The position numbers and the translations under genes are program-made. From Rebecca billardiae RCC1528 (taxonomy: Eukaryota > Haptophyta), in assembly GCA_965240325.2 (NCBI GenBank), contig OZ251227.1, positions 1,798,001 to 1,862,000 of the forward strand: a DNA stretch of 64,000 bases. The letters run 5' to 3'. A model generated the notes under the pieces. That model did no database searches. It worked only from the letters and a program-made list of their open reading frames with translations, and was not told the DNA's origin. Below, in pieces: positions 43,888 through 52,982 of the stretch; positions within the stretch are counted from its first letter, which is position 1, and every line of letters starts with the position of its first letter.

Positions 43888-44525
43888 CTCACTAGACAGT
43901 ACACTAGACAGTACGACGTGTCTGCTGCACTCTGAACCTGACACTTGATGCCCGTTGCATAACTACCAGTACCACGTCGTTATGATAACTAGCAGAGTGA
44001 GAGTCAGAGAGAGAGAGATCGAGTAAGAGAGACGAGAGGGAGAGTAGAGAGATGAGATTTATAATTACATCGGCATCCGGCGCGTATGGGCATATGATAT
44101 GTAGCGGCAATTGAGCTTCGTGACGTCCTTCGTGAGTCGGCCTCCCTCTCAGATGAGTATCGCGTCACATAATTAAATTAATATTAATTCTCGTCATTTT
44201 ATTTTTTATAATAATGGATGACGAGCTGCTCGTCGTAGCAGCCGGTCATGACCAGCAATAATATGAATATCGCGACTTAATGACAATGCGGGAATGCCAG
44301 CTGGCCGGCTGGCGGCAGGCTGCGGCTGGCGGCCAGCCGCTCGGCCGCTCCGGGCCTCCGGGCCGCTCGCGCCTCGCGGTGTGCTGTTGTGTACAACTCG
44401 CCATCCATCACTCGCGCCGATGATTGACGGCGCGGCCACGCACCGACACGACGATGTACGACGGCGCGACGACGCTCGCGCGCCCCGTGCCCATGCGTGC
44501 GCGTGCAATCGCGAGCGTCGTCGGC
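41974..44525. repeat. Intergenic region with duplicated segment, TA tracts and a low-GC island
   Basis: No supported gene. About 42110-42480 has much lower GC than its surroundings and a sharp boundary with GC-rich DNA at 42550. A segment of about 88 bp beginning ACCGTGCTCCCT at about 43220 is repeated in direct orientation at about 43446 (GTCAGCTCCGCGTGGCCTGG is shared). (TA)n tracts lie at about 43728-43751 and 43814-43874, the latter followed by (TG)n. 44155-44220 is AT-rich. Confidence 0.65.
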
Positions 44526-46115
44526 TCACGAGCTGACGTGCATCCACATCGAGCCTTGGCTGTCCGCAAAGTCCGGCTCGAAGCACGTGCGCGGACCGAA
44601 CCAGCGCCCCTGGAGCATGAGGTTCCAGTCTGCTCCGCGAGGCCGGGCGGGCGTGCGGCGGCGTGATCGGGCGCGGGGAAGGGTAGGGCGTCAGTCGGAG
44701 CGCGGCTGGCCGCCACCTTGGGCGCGCGGCGCGCGCTGCCGGCGCGCACGCTCCGATGCGCTCCGGCGCGCGCGCGCGCGCGCGCGGCCGCGCGCACATG
44801 CGAGCGGGAAGAGCACGGTCTGCATGAGGCAGAAGACGGCGGACTCGCGCGCCTGGTTGACGAAGGCGGGGAACGTCTCTCGCGCCGTGCCACCGTACGT
44901 GTACTCCGCGAGCACCATCTTGCTCGGGCTCACGAACACCGGGCACGCCGTGTACCCGTCGTAGCGCGCGGACGGCTCGCGGCCCTCAATCACGCACTTG
45001 AGATTGTGCGCGAGGACCGGCGCCTGCGCGGTGATCGCGGCGGCGGTCTTGGGCGTGGGCAGGTTGGCGCAGTCGCCGAGGGAGAAGACGTTCGGGTAGC
45101 GCTTGTGCTGCAGCGTGCCGCTGTCCACCTCCACGAGCGCGTGCGCGTGCGCGGCCGTGACCAGCTTGCTCTTGCCCAGGCACGGCGGCACGCGCATCTG
45201 CGGCGTCACGTGCAGCAGGTCGTACCGCTTCGACACGCGCTCGCCCGTGGGCAGGCGGAAGACGGCGACGCGGCGGTAGCCGTCGACCTCGACGAGCTCG
45301 TGGCCGAGGTGCACGCCCACCGCGCGCTCGGCGCACAGCGCCTTGAGCCGCGCGCCAAACCGCGGCGGCGCCGTGGAGAGCACGGCCGTCTCTCCCGAGA
45401 GGTACTCCACCTGGTACTGGGGCGGGCGCTCGCGGCCGGCCGTGCCGCTGCGCCAGCAGTGCTCGGCGAGGTACATGAGCGACTGGGTCTGCGCGGTGCT
45501 GCCGTAGGTGACGCCCTCGTGCGGCTGCGTGAACAGCGCCACGCCGCCCTCGTGCGCCTCCACCGCGCTCCACGCCTCTGCCGCGAGCTTGAAGCCGTGC
45601 GAGCTGATCACGCTGCCCCTGCCGAGCGCGTCCTTCAGGCCCTTCACCGCGCTCCAGTCGGGGACGAGGCCGGTGGCGACGACGAGGTAGTCGTAGCGCA
45701 CGCGCGTGCCGTCTGCGAGCAAGACGGTGTTCTTGTCCGGCTCGAAGCGGGCCGCGGCCTGCTTGATCCAGACCGCCGATCGCGGCATCACCGATGACAT
45801 GGGCCGGCGCGACTTCTCGACGGGCGCGAGCCCGCCGGCGGCCATGGTCCACATGGGCTGGTAGTAGTGCCACTCGGAGGGCTCGACGACGGCCACGTCG
45901 GCCGCGGAGCCGCCCAGCTTGCGCGCCATCATCGACGCCGCGGTCAGCCCGCCCGCGCCGCCGCCCACCACGACGACGCGGTGGTGCTCGACGCCATTCT
46001 TCGAGATCTTGTGCGGGATGGCGTCGTGCTCCTCGGGGGCGGAGGCGGTGTACGCGAGGTACGCCGCGCCCGCGCCACCCGCCGCCACGCCCACGCGGTA
46101 CAGCGTGCGCATCAT
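44526..46115 (-). CDS. Sulfide:quinone oxidoreductase-like flavoprotein, mitochondrial
   Basis: Exons 46115-44798 and 44629-44526; 473 residues; phase 1 agrees. The match to mitochondrial type II SQR (SQOR) runs from end to end: FAD motif VVVVGGGAGGLTAASMMARK, VVEPSEWHYYQPMWT, MSSVMPRSAVWIKQ, LLHVTPQMRVP, TLQHKRYPNVFSLGDCANLP, YDGYTACPV. The second exon gives YWNLMLQGRWFGP, the membrane-contacting C-terminus. SQR oxidises sulfide and passes electrons to quinone. One of its two redox cysteines is present (Cys391). At the aligned position of the other (human Cys201) this protein has Ser206, in GVTYGSTAQTQSLMY. Canonical sulfide oxidation is therefore uncertain. Confidence 0.87.
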
Positions 46116-46407
46116 CCTGCCGGGGAGATGTGGTTTTGGCCTCGCTCAAGTCGCCGGGCCGGCGTCGGCCATGCCCGGATGGAGAGGTCCAAGCTGCTTC
46201 CACTCGAACCGCCGAGCGGATGATCCTTTGAGCGCACCGTGGCCGCCGCGGGGGCGGTGCACTCTCCACTGCCACAGCAGCCAACCGTGAACCTTTGCTG
46301 GCCTTCTCAGAAACTTCGCCCTCGACGGCCCCCGGACCCGGAAAAAGTTGACGCGCTGTGACGTCAGCACAACTTTTTCCCGGTACCCGAGTCGTGTAGT
46401 ACTATGT

Positions 46408-46938
46408 ACTAGTACTACAGGCAATCGCGGGCAATAAGGAGCTGTCACGTTAAGAAACTGGGGCTTGCTATCTGCGGATCTGGCCTAGAAACTGAGGCTA
46501 GCGATTGGCTGGTTCGCTATACGCATAGTCACACTAAGAAACCGGGACTACGTCGTCCCGGCTGACGAGTGGTCCGCCGAGGGGCGAGGCCGAGGCGCAG
46601 TCGGCCAGTCGGGGACGCGGCGCGCGGCCCGACTACGAGTACAGGCCAAGTCCCGACTTCTCCTGATGACTGACTCCTGGCCAGTGCACCGCAGCATCCA
46701 TGCAACATCATGCCAGATTTGCTCCAAAAAGGCCCAAAATTTTCGTCGGCCTCGCCGGCCGGGCCTAAAGACTCAGCGGGGGGCTCTGCCCCCCTGCGCC
46801 CCCCGCGCCTGCGCGGCGGGCGGACCTAGCTAAGAAACTGAGACTCCGTAGGCGCTCGGGCTACCGAACGGCTAAGAAACCGAGGCTAGCCGTGAGATCT
46901 CTGACTTCTTATTGCCCGCGATTGCCTGTAGTACTAGT
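46408..46938. mobile_element. 531-bp MITE-like element with 31-bp perfect TIRs
   Basis: The first 31 bases (46408-46438, starting ACTAGTACTACAGGCAATCG) are the exact reverse complement of the last 31 (46908-46938). No ORF of note lies inside. Several copies of a TAAGAAACTGAGGCTAGC-like motif occur as subterminal repeats on both sides (about 46450, 46489, 46538, 46829, 46872), a typical transposase-binding layout. Target-site duplication is not clear. It sits in the 5' flank of the SQR-like gene and could affect its expression. Confidence 0.75.
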
Positions 46939-47192
46939 GAACAAGTTTGGATCAGCCTAGCAGTGGCTAGGATAGCTCGCTCATTTTCAAGGGATGCCCG
47001 CGTTCACTGCCACTTGCCACTAGACTTGAGCACGGCACTCACGGCGACAAGGCTGCTCTTGCTACTGTTAGGCCGTCCTCCAATACCACAACGTCAGCAT
47101 CAGTCAGCAAGGCAGGCATACGCACTCGCGCAGGCCTGCGCGATCGGGTGATTCGGTCCGATCCGCGACACGGCGACAACAGCGGGCATTGG
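46939..47192. other. Short intergenic stretch
   Basis: Lies between the MITE-like element and the 3' end of the ARM-BTB gene. No gene or distinct element is seen. Confidence 0.4.
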
Positions 47193-48717
47193 TCACACAC
47201 GCGCGCGCTTGGCCCAGCGCCCCTGGTCGGGGACCACCGCCTCCACCACTGCCTCCATCAGCTCGAACGCCTCCACCGGGTCGTCGCGCTTGAACGCCTT
47301 CCAGCGCTCCTGCTTCATGATCACGCGGATCTGCTCCTTGGCCAGCGTGCGCACGCTCTCCACGAGCCGCGCGCACCCGCCCGCCGCCTTGGCGTGCCGC
47401 AGCAGGTCGAGGCAGGTGTCCACGTCCAGGCCGGCGAGCAGCGCGTCCTCGCACCGCCGCAAGACATCACCCAACACGTCCGCCGGCGCGCTTGCCCCCC
47501 GCTCGCCAGAGTCCACGCCAGGCGGCGGCTGCAGCTTGCTCGCCAGCCGCAGCAGCTCGAGCACCACCGACGGCTCGGCCGGCAGCGGCGCCACGCCCGC
47601 CGAATGCAGCTGGCGCAGCAGCGCCTCGTGCGCCGCCGAGCTGAAGTCCGGGTCGGCGTCCACCTCGCGCTGGCTGCCCTCGGCCAGCCCACCGCCCAGC
47701 TGGCGCTCGTAGTACTGCAAGTGCTGCGCTAGCAGCAGCCGGCATGCGCCCAGCTCGGTGCCGTCCGCGAAGCGCAGCACCACGTCCACGTCGTGCTGCC
47801 GCGAGGGCACGCCCACCGAGTCGCCCAGGGCGCACAGCCGCGCGTGCGAGCGACTGGGCTCGGCTTCGAGCACACACAGCTGTGCATGTGCAGCGCCCGC
47901 CGAGAGCAGCGCCCGCTTGCGCACAACTCCCGTGCCATCCAGCAGGACGTTCAGCATGTCTAGCGCAACCGGCAGCAAGGCTCCGGTCATCACGTCGCCG
48001 CTGCTGTCACTGGGTCTCGTCCTCGGGTCACCAAAACCCGCATACTCGTCATCGTTGCCCTCGCAGCAGTGCACGACGTGCAGCAGCGCACAGACCAAAC
48101 CAGGAGTGCTGGCAACGTCTGCGCTGCTCGTCGAGCCATTGATGAGGACGCGCTTCAGCGTCCACGCAGCAGAGCGCTCAGATCCATCAGACTTGCGCAG
48201 CAATGGCACGAGCGAGTCGACAACACCCGCAGCAGCGACACGAGCAGCGGGATGGCGCCCGCCTCAGCGATCGGTGCCCACAGATCGCAACGATCCCCGA
48301 GCCGCTTCAGAATGCATGCCGAGTGGATGTGCGCCTCGTCATCAGCCGACCGCAGCAGCGAGACGAGCGGCGGGATGGGGCCGGCTGCTGCAATAGCGTC
48401 GAGCACGCGCTTGCGAGATGCAACGGCGGCCATTGCGCAGGCTGCGAGAGCCTGCACGTCCGTGCTGCGACCGAGCGCAAGGAGCTGCACCAGACCGGGA
48501 AACGCCTGCGACCCGATGATCGACTCCTCATCGATGTTGATACAAGGGAATAAGGCTCATCGAGGTTGGAAAAATCGCCCCAGCCGCGCTTGATGCACTT
48601 GATGCAGAACGGAGCGAGGGCTGCGGCAATGGCCTCGCGGCTCGGGCTCTGGGCGCTCAGCTCCTTGACGAGTGCGGTGAGTGCCTCGGAATCGAGCCCA
48701 ACGTCGTCATCGCACAT
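47193..48717 (-). CDS. ARM-repeat / BTB-POZ protein (needs two very small introns, or is a pseudogene)
   Basis: Three reading frames are needed. Joining 48717-48544, 48505-48227 and 48191-47193 gives 483 residues, with GT-AG introns of only 38 bp (48506-48543) and 35 bp (48192-48226), both phase 0. The joins restore armadillo repeats: AFPGLVQLLALGRSTDVQAL, GPIPPLVSLLRSADDEAHIH, GAIPLLVSLLR then SDGSERSAAWTLKRVLI. A BTB domain follows (DVDVVLRFADGTELGACRLL). A BACK-like helical region comes next (CEDALLAGLDVDTCLDLLRH). Such ARM-BTB proteins usually act as substrate adaptors for CUL3 ubiquitin ligases. The two introns are far shorter than the 94-264 bp of all others in the window, so frameshifted remnants of a decayed gene are the alternative. 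Confidence 0.65.
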
Positions 48718-49282
48718 GCCACGTGCGAGTTCGCCAGCCTAGATGATAATTGAAGCCTCCTTGACCGGCATCGCTCGAGGCAGCATGAGCTGCGCCGCGC
48801 TGCGCGCCCCAGCCGACTTTGCTTGGAGCCTGGTACAGGGCGACCCGATGCAGGTGCGCGCGAGGGCGATGGGGTCGCGTGGGAGAGTGAGCCTCTGGCT
48901 CGGCGGGCAAGCCGACGCAGCACGCGAGGTGCTGAAGCATGAGTGCGCGCGGCGCGCGGCGAGTGTGCCGACCATAAACGATCCGCACTTCACGGCATCA
49001 GTGCGGATAGCTGAAGGGCGGTGGGACGTTGTGGGCAGGTTCAAGAGTCGCGAGGCCCATTGGGGGGATCGGACTTTGGATTTCTGCCGTGCGGTGCAGG
49101 CGCGCGCTCCGTGGCAGCGGCGCGCCCCGGTCACGCTGCGCGCTCGCGGCATTCACCTGCGTGGCTGGCGCTCCTTGAGGTTGCGGCCCACGTGCTCGCT
49201 TGCGCACGCGCGCCGTTGAGGCCGGACGACGACGGGGCCACCACGGTGCCTCCCGGACCGCTCTCCTCGCGCCATTTTGCGC
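48718..49282. other. Divergent intergenic region (ARM-BTB / ALG11)
   Basis: 565 bp between opposite starts. An open frame at 48743-49219 on the plus strand has some non-Arg-rich composition but no recognisable domain, and I do not call it. The region should contain both promoters. Confidence 0.4.
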
Positions 49283-50647
49283 ATGGCGGCCGTCGCCGCC
49301 ATCGCCGCGCTCTTTGCTCTTCCGCTTCTGCTGTGCCGGCTCGCCGCGGCGAGCCGGCGACGTCCGCAGACGGTGGGCTTCTTCCACCCGTACTGCAACG
49401 ACGGCGGTGGGGGCGAGCGCGTGCTGTGGTGCGCCGTGGCCGCGCTGCAGCGGCGCGACGCGAACGTCCGCATCGTCGTGTTCACCGGCGATGCGCTCGG
49501 CGACAGCGGCATCCTGGAGAACGCGCGCGAGCGATTCGGCATCGAGCTGCCGCGCCCGATCGAGTTTGTTCGCCTGCGCCACCGCTGGCTGATCGACGCC
49601 TCGACGCACCCGCGCTGCACCATGCTCGGCCAGGCGCTGGGCGGCGCGTTGCTCGCGCTCGAGGCGCTCGCTCGCTGCTGCCCGGCCGTGTTTGTGGACA
49701 CCATGGGCGCCGCGTTCGGCTACCCCGTCGCGCGCGGGCTCTTCGGCTGCCACGTCGCATGCTACGTGCACTACCCGACCATCTCGACGGAGATGCTCGG
49801 GGCTGTCGCGCACCGGCGCGCGGCGCACAACAACAGCGAGCGCATCGCGCGCAGCGCGTGGCGCACCGCGCTCAAGCTGGGCTACTACAGCGCGCTCGCC
49901 GTGCTGTACGCCATCGCCGGGCGGTTCGCGCACGTGGTGCTGGTCAACTCGTCGTGGACCGCCGGGCACATCCGCGCGCTCTGGCGCCGGACCGTCGAGG
50001 TCGTCTACCCGCCGTGTGACACGGCCGCGCTGCGCTCGCTGCCGCTCGCGTCCGACCGACGCGAGCCGCTGATCGTCTCGATCGCGCAGTTCCGCCCGGA
50101 GAAGGACCACGCGCTGCAGCTGCGCGCGTTCGCGCGGATGCGCGCGCTGTGGCCGGCCGAGCACGCAGGCGCGACGCTCGTGGTGATGGGCGCGTGCAGG
50201 AACGCCGACGACGCGCGCCGCGCGCACGCGCTGCGCGAGCTCGCCGTCGAGCTCGGCGTGCAGGCCAGCGTGCGCGTGCTCACCGATGTGAGCTACGCAG
50301 AGCGGCTGGCGTGGATGGCGCGCGCGGCGTGCGGCGTGCACACGATGTGGATGGAGCACTTTGGGATCGGCGTGGTGGAGCTGATGGCCGCGGGCATCGT
50401 GCCCGTCGCGCACAGCTCAGGCGGGCCGCTGGCCGACATCGTCGTGCCCGTCGAAGGTGAGCCATCCGGCCTGCTGGCCGCCGACGCCGACGAGTACGCG
50501 CACGCGATGCACGACGTGCTCGCGTGCGCGGCACGGCGCGACGGCTCGTTTGGCGCGTGGCAGGAGCGCGCGCGCGCGGCGGCGGCGCGCTTTTCGGATG
50601 AGCGCTTCGCCGAGGCTTTCACTCGCGCCCTCGCACCTGTCCTGTGA
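49283..50647 (+). CDS. ALG11: ALG11 alpha-1,2-mannosyltransferase
   Basis: 454 residues, one exon. GT4-family enzyme adding the fourth and fifth mannoses (alpha-1,2) to the dolichol-linked oligosaccharide on the cytosolic face of the ER. An N-terminal membrane anchor (AAVAAIAALFALPLLLCRLA) precedes the signature TVGFFHPYCNDGGGGERVLW. Next come FVDTMGAAFGYPVA, CYVHYPTISTEML, VLVNSSWTAGHI, VVYPPCDTAAL, IVSIAQFRPEKDHALQL, and the GT4 nucleotide-sugar site HTMWMEHFGIGVVELMAAG with the EX7E glutamates. The length and domain order match yeast and human ALG11. The first ATG is at 49283; the frame is open two codons further upstream without an ATG. Confidence 0.95.
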   Translation: MAAVAAIAALFALPLLLCRLAAASRRRPQTVGFFHPYCNDGGGGERVLWCAVAALQRRDANVRIVVFTGDALGDSGILENARERFGIELPRPIEFVRLRHRWLIDASTHPRCTMLGQALGGALLALEALARCCPAVFVDTMGAAFGYPVARGLFGCHVACYVHYPTISTEMLGAVAHRRAAHNNSERIARSAWRTALKLGYYSALAVLYAIAGRFAHVVLVNSSWTAGHIRALWRRTVEVVYPPCDTAALRSLPLASDRREPLIVSIAQFRPEKDHALQLRAFARMRALWPAEHAGATLVVMGACRNADDARRAHALRELAVELGVQASVRVLTDVSYAERLAWMARAACGVHTMWMEHFGIGVVELMAAGIVPVAHSSGGPLADIVVPVEGEPSGLLAADADEYAHAMHDVLACAARRDGSFGAWQERARAAAARFSDERFAEAFTRALAPVL

Positions 50648-51744
50648 ACGACGCGTCAATCACCAGCGCTGCTGCGCTGCTGTGAGCTGTCGTCGCCCTG
50701 TCCGGTCGGCTGATGACTGATGACATGGGCCGACGGTCCCGGCGGCGTCAGCGTCTGATTCTGATCGGCTGCTGCCGCTGCTGATGACGCGACGACCATA
50801 TGCTGCTGGCGCGATGACCCCGCCGCCATATATTCGCCGCCGCGATTCATCCGCCATATCATATATATCGACACCGAGTCCGTACAGTATTACCGAGCGC
50901 ATGCTGACGCCTTAATTAATAATATAAGTCTTAACTACCAACCAATAAGTGTATGTGCATCACGTTATAAATCATAGTAGTAGTCGTATAAACTGTAGCA
51001 GTGCTATCGCGCGCGTCGAATAATAATCGATATCGACGATACGGCGGGGGGGCATCACATTATAACGGTCAAGCTTGAAACGGCGCCCAGGCGGTTGATG
51101 GGCGAAAAAAAAGATTCGCCCCCCGTTCTCGCCCGAGCTCTCAGCATGTCAGGCATCTGATCCGTCAACGACGTGAGCCGTACCACGGCATTGTGCGCCA
51201 GCTGGAGGTCGGGCATTTGGTCGGGTGCACCCGCGCGCTGTCCGGCGCGCTTGCCGGTGGCTCCGCGGATGTCATCACGCCGGTCCGCGTTCCCCTCCCC
51301 GCGCCCGTGTCCGACCACGCCGCGCCCGCCAACGCGCGCGCGCCCCGAGATGCGCCGCCTTGGGCGTCTGGAGCTTATTCGGGCGTTTCAGACTATATAT
51401 CGACACTTATATAATACGATATGCCCCCCCCTGTATATTGTCACGCACTCTTAGGTAGAACTTAGGAGTTAGGACTGATTGGATCACGGCCGAGTTGACA
51501 TGAGTGAGTCACTGAGTACATCAATCATCATCACCGCCGTCATCATCGTCTGATATTGATGATGATGATGAAGTTGATTGGCGGCGGCCGGTCAGCTGCA
51601 CTGAGGCCGCGATGACGGATGACGGATGAGCTCGCCATGAGGCCGCCGCCCGCCAGTGACGAGGCCGCCCGCCCGCAGAGGCGTGAGGCCCGTGGCCGTG
51701 GATGAGCAGTGCCCGACGAGGGCGGGCGCCGGGCGCGAGCACGG
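50648..51744. other. Intergenic region, AT-rich in the middle
   Basis: Convergent 3' ends flank 1.1 kb with no supported gene. 50870-51010 is AT-rich with near-palindromic ATATCG motifs. Short C and G runs occur near 51046 and 51425. A GAT/ATC-rich stretch lies near 51527-51575. Confidence 0.5.
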
Positions 51745-52881
51745 CTATAGGTCCCTCAGCGGGCGCAGGCTGAACGACGCCGCCTTCTCGAAGACGCTCG
51801 CCTGGATCGTGCCCCAGTCCTGCGTCTTGATCGGCCGGCTGCTCATCAGCCGGTCGATCACCGCCATGTCCTCTGCGAGCACCTCGCCCCACACCGTGTG
51901 GCCGTGGCCCCACTCCGGGTGCTCGGCGAGCGCGATGAACGCGTCGGAGCCGCCACCGCCGCCGGCCCACGCGAGCATCCCCCTGCGGATGAGTGGCCTC
52001 GCCTTCTGCCCCTGGTCCGCCGCCGGCCTGGCCGGCAGCGCGCCGCCATGCCCGGCGTCGACGGCTGCGGGCAGGAAGGAGCCTTGCAGCAGCGCGTACG
52101 GCGGGCCCCACCTGCCGCCGTTCCAAGAGTCCGGCCACTCCTTCGAGCCCCAGTGCGCCGGGACGGGCTCGGCGCGGTAGAAGTTGCACCCCGTGCACGA
52201 GGGCGCGGCGCGGAGCACGCCGCGCACGAACGCCGCCGCGTTGGGCGCCGCGTCCGCGAAGATGCGCACCCTCGCCTCCCCCGCCTCTGTCACAATCGCA
52301 AAGTCGGGCGGCGGCAGCTCGGCCCCGCCGCCTGAGCCGCGCGCAGGCTCGCGCGGCGTGCCCACGATGCCGGAGGACCATCGGCTCGACTTGCCCGCGA
52401 GGACCTCGAGCTCGCCCCATGGCTCGTCCAGAGCCTTGAGCCAGCACTGGAGGTGCGAGGCGCCGCACGCGCCGGCTGAGCCGCACCACACCCAGACGTT
52501 GCACCTGGGCGTGGCCGAGCACGCGCCGCAGCACTCGTCGGCAGTGGGCGTGCGGTGCTCAGCGCCCCAGCGCACGACATCTCCCCCGAGCTCCGTGTCC
52601 GCGTGCACCTCGCACGCCCCTTGTGCCGCCGACCTCGCCTGCGGCACGTCCGGCGCCGCGGCTGTCGGCGATGTGTCATCGACGCGCCTCGGCGCGGCAG
52701 TGCGCATCGCGGCGGCCGCCGGCGCTGCACGGCTCAGGCGAGGCCGAACGTCGGCAGTGGATGCAGAGGAGTAGCTGAGCACCAGGGCCATCAGCGTGAT
52801 GACCACTGAGGCGAATACCACGGCCACCAGCCCCACGAAAAGGGTGACAGTGGGCCGTCGATGCTTGCCAGTGGGCGCCAT
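51745..52881 (-). CDS. Type II membrane protein with PAN/apple-like and divergent cyclophilin-like domains
   Basis: 378 residues, one exon. A membrane anchor at about 13-36 (LFVGLVAVVFASVVITLMALV) follows a short basic N-terminus, so the bulk should be lumenal or extracellular. A Cys-rich PAN/apple-like domain lies at about 90-165 (TPTADECCGACSATPRCNVW, CWLKAL). The C-terminal 190 residues follow the cyclophilin pattern: FADAAPNAAAFVRGVL, FYRAEP with the Arg of the active site, LLQGSF, RGMLAWAGGGGGSDAFIAL, HTVWGEVLAEDMAVIDRLM. The usual QGGD element is degenerate, so prolyl isomerase activity is uncertain. Such anchored proteins in algae are often secretory-pathway components. Divergent with the next gene across 101 bp. 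Confidence 0.75.
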   Translation of the reverse strand: MAPTGKHRRPTVTLFVGLVAVVFASVVITLMALVLSYSSASTADVRPRLSRAAPAAAAMRTAAPRRVDDTSPTAAAPDVPQARSAAQGACEVHADTELGGDVVRWGAEHRTPTADECCGACSATPRCNVWVWCGSAGACGASHLQCWLKALDEPWGELEVLAGKSSRWSSGIVGTPREPARGSGGGAELPPPDFAIVTEAGEARVRIFADAAPNAAAFVRGVLRAAPSCTGCNFYRAEPVPAHWGSKEWPDSWNGGRWGPPYALLQGSFLPAAVDAGHGGALPARPAADQGQKARPLIRRGMLAWAGGGGGSDAFIALAEHPEWGHGHTVWGEVLAEDMAVIDRLMSSRPIKTQDWGTIQASVFEKAASFSLRPLRDL

Positions 52882-52982
52882 CGCGGAAGAGCGCGCCGAC
52901 GAGCGAGGAGGGAGTCGGAGTCCCGGGACCAGGACCGCAGTTCGCCGAGGGTGGTCGCCGGGCGGCGCAGCCGGGCGCGGCC
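52882..52982. promoter_or_regulatory. Short divergent promoter region
   Basis: 101 bp between opposite start codons of two membrane-protein genes. No TATA box is visible. The tight spacing suggests a shared bidirectional promoter. Confidence 0.4.

Noticed and set aside
48743-49219. 158-codon plus-strand frame upstream of ALG11
   Set aside because: No domain and no homology recognised. It occupies the shared promoter region of two divergent genes and was not strong enough to call.
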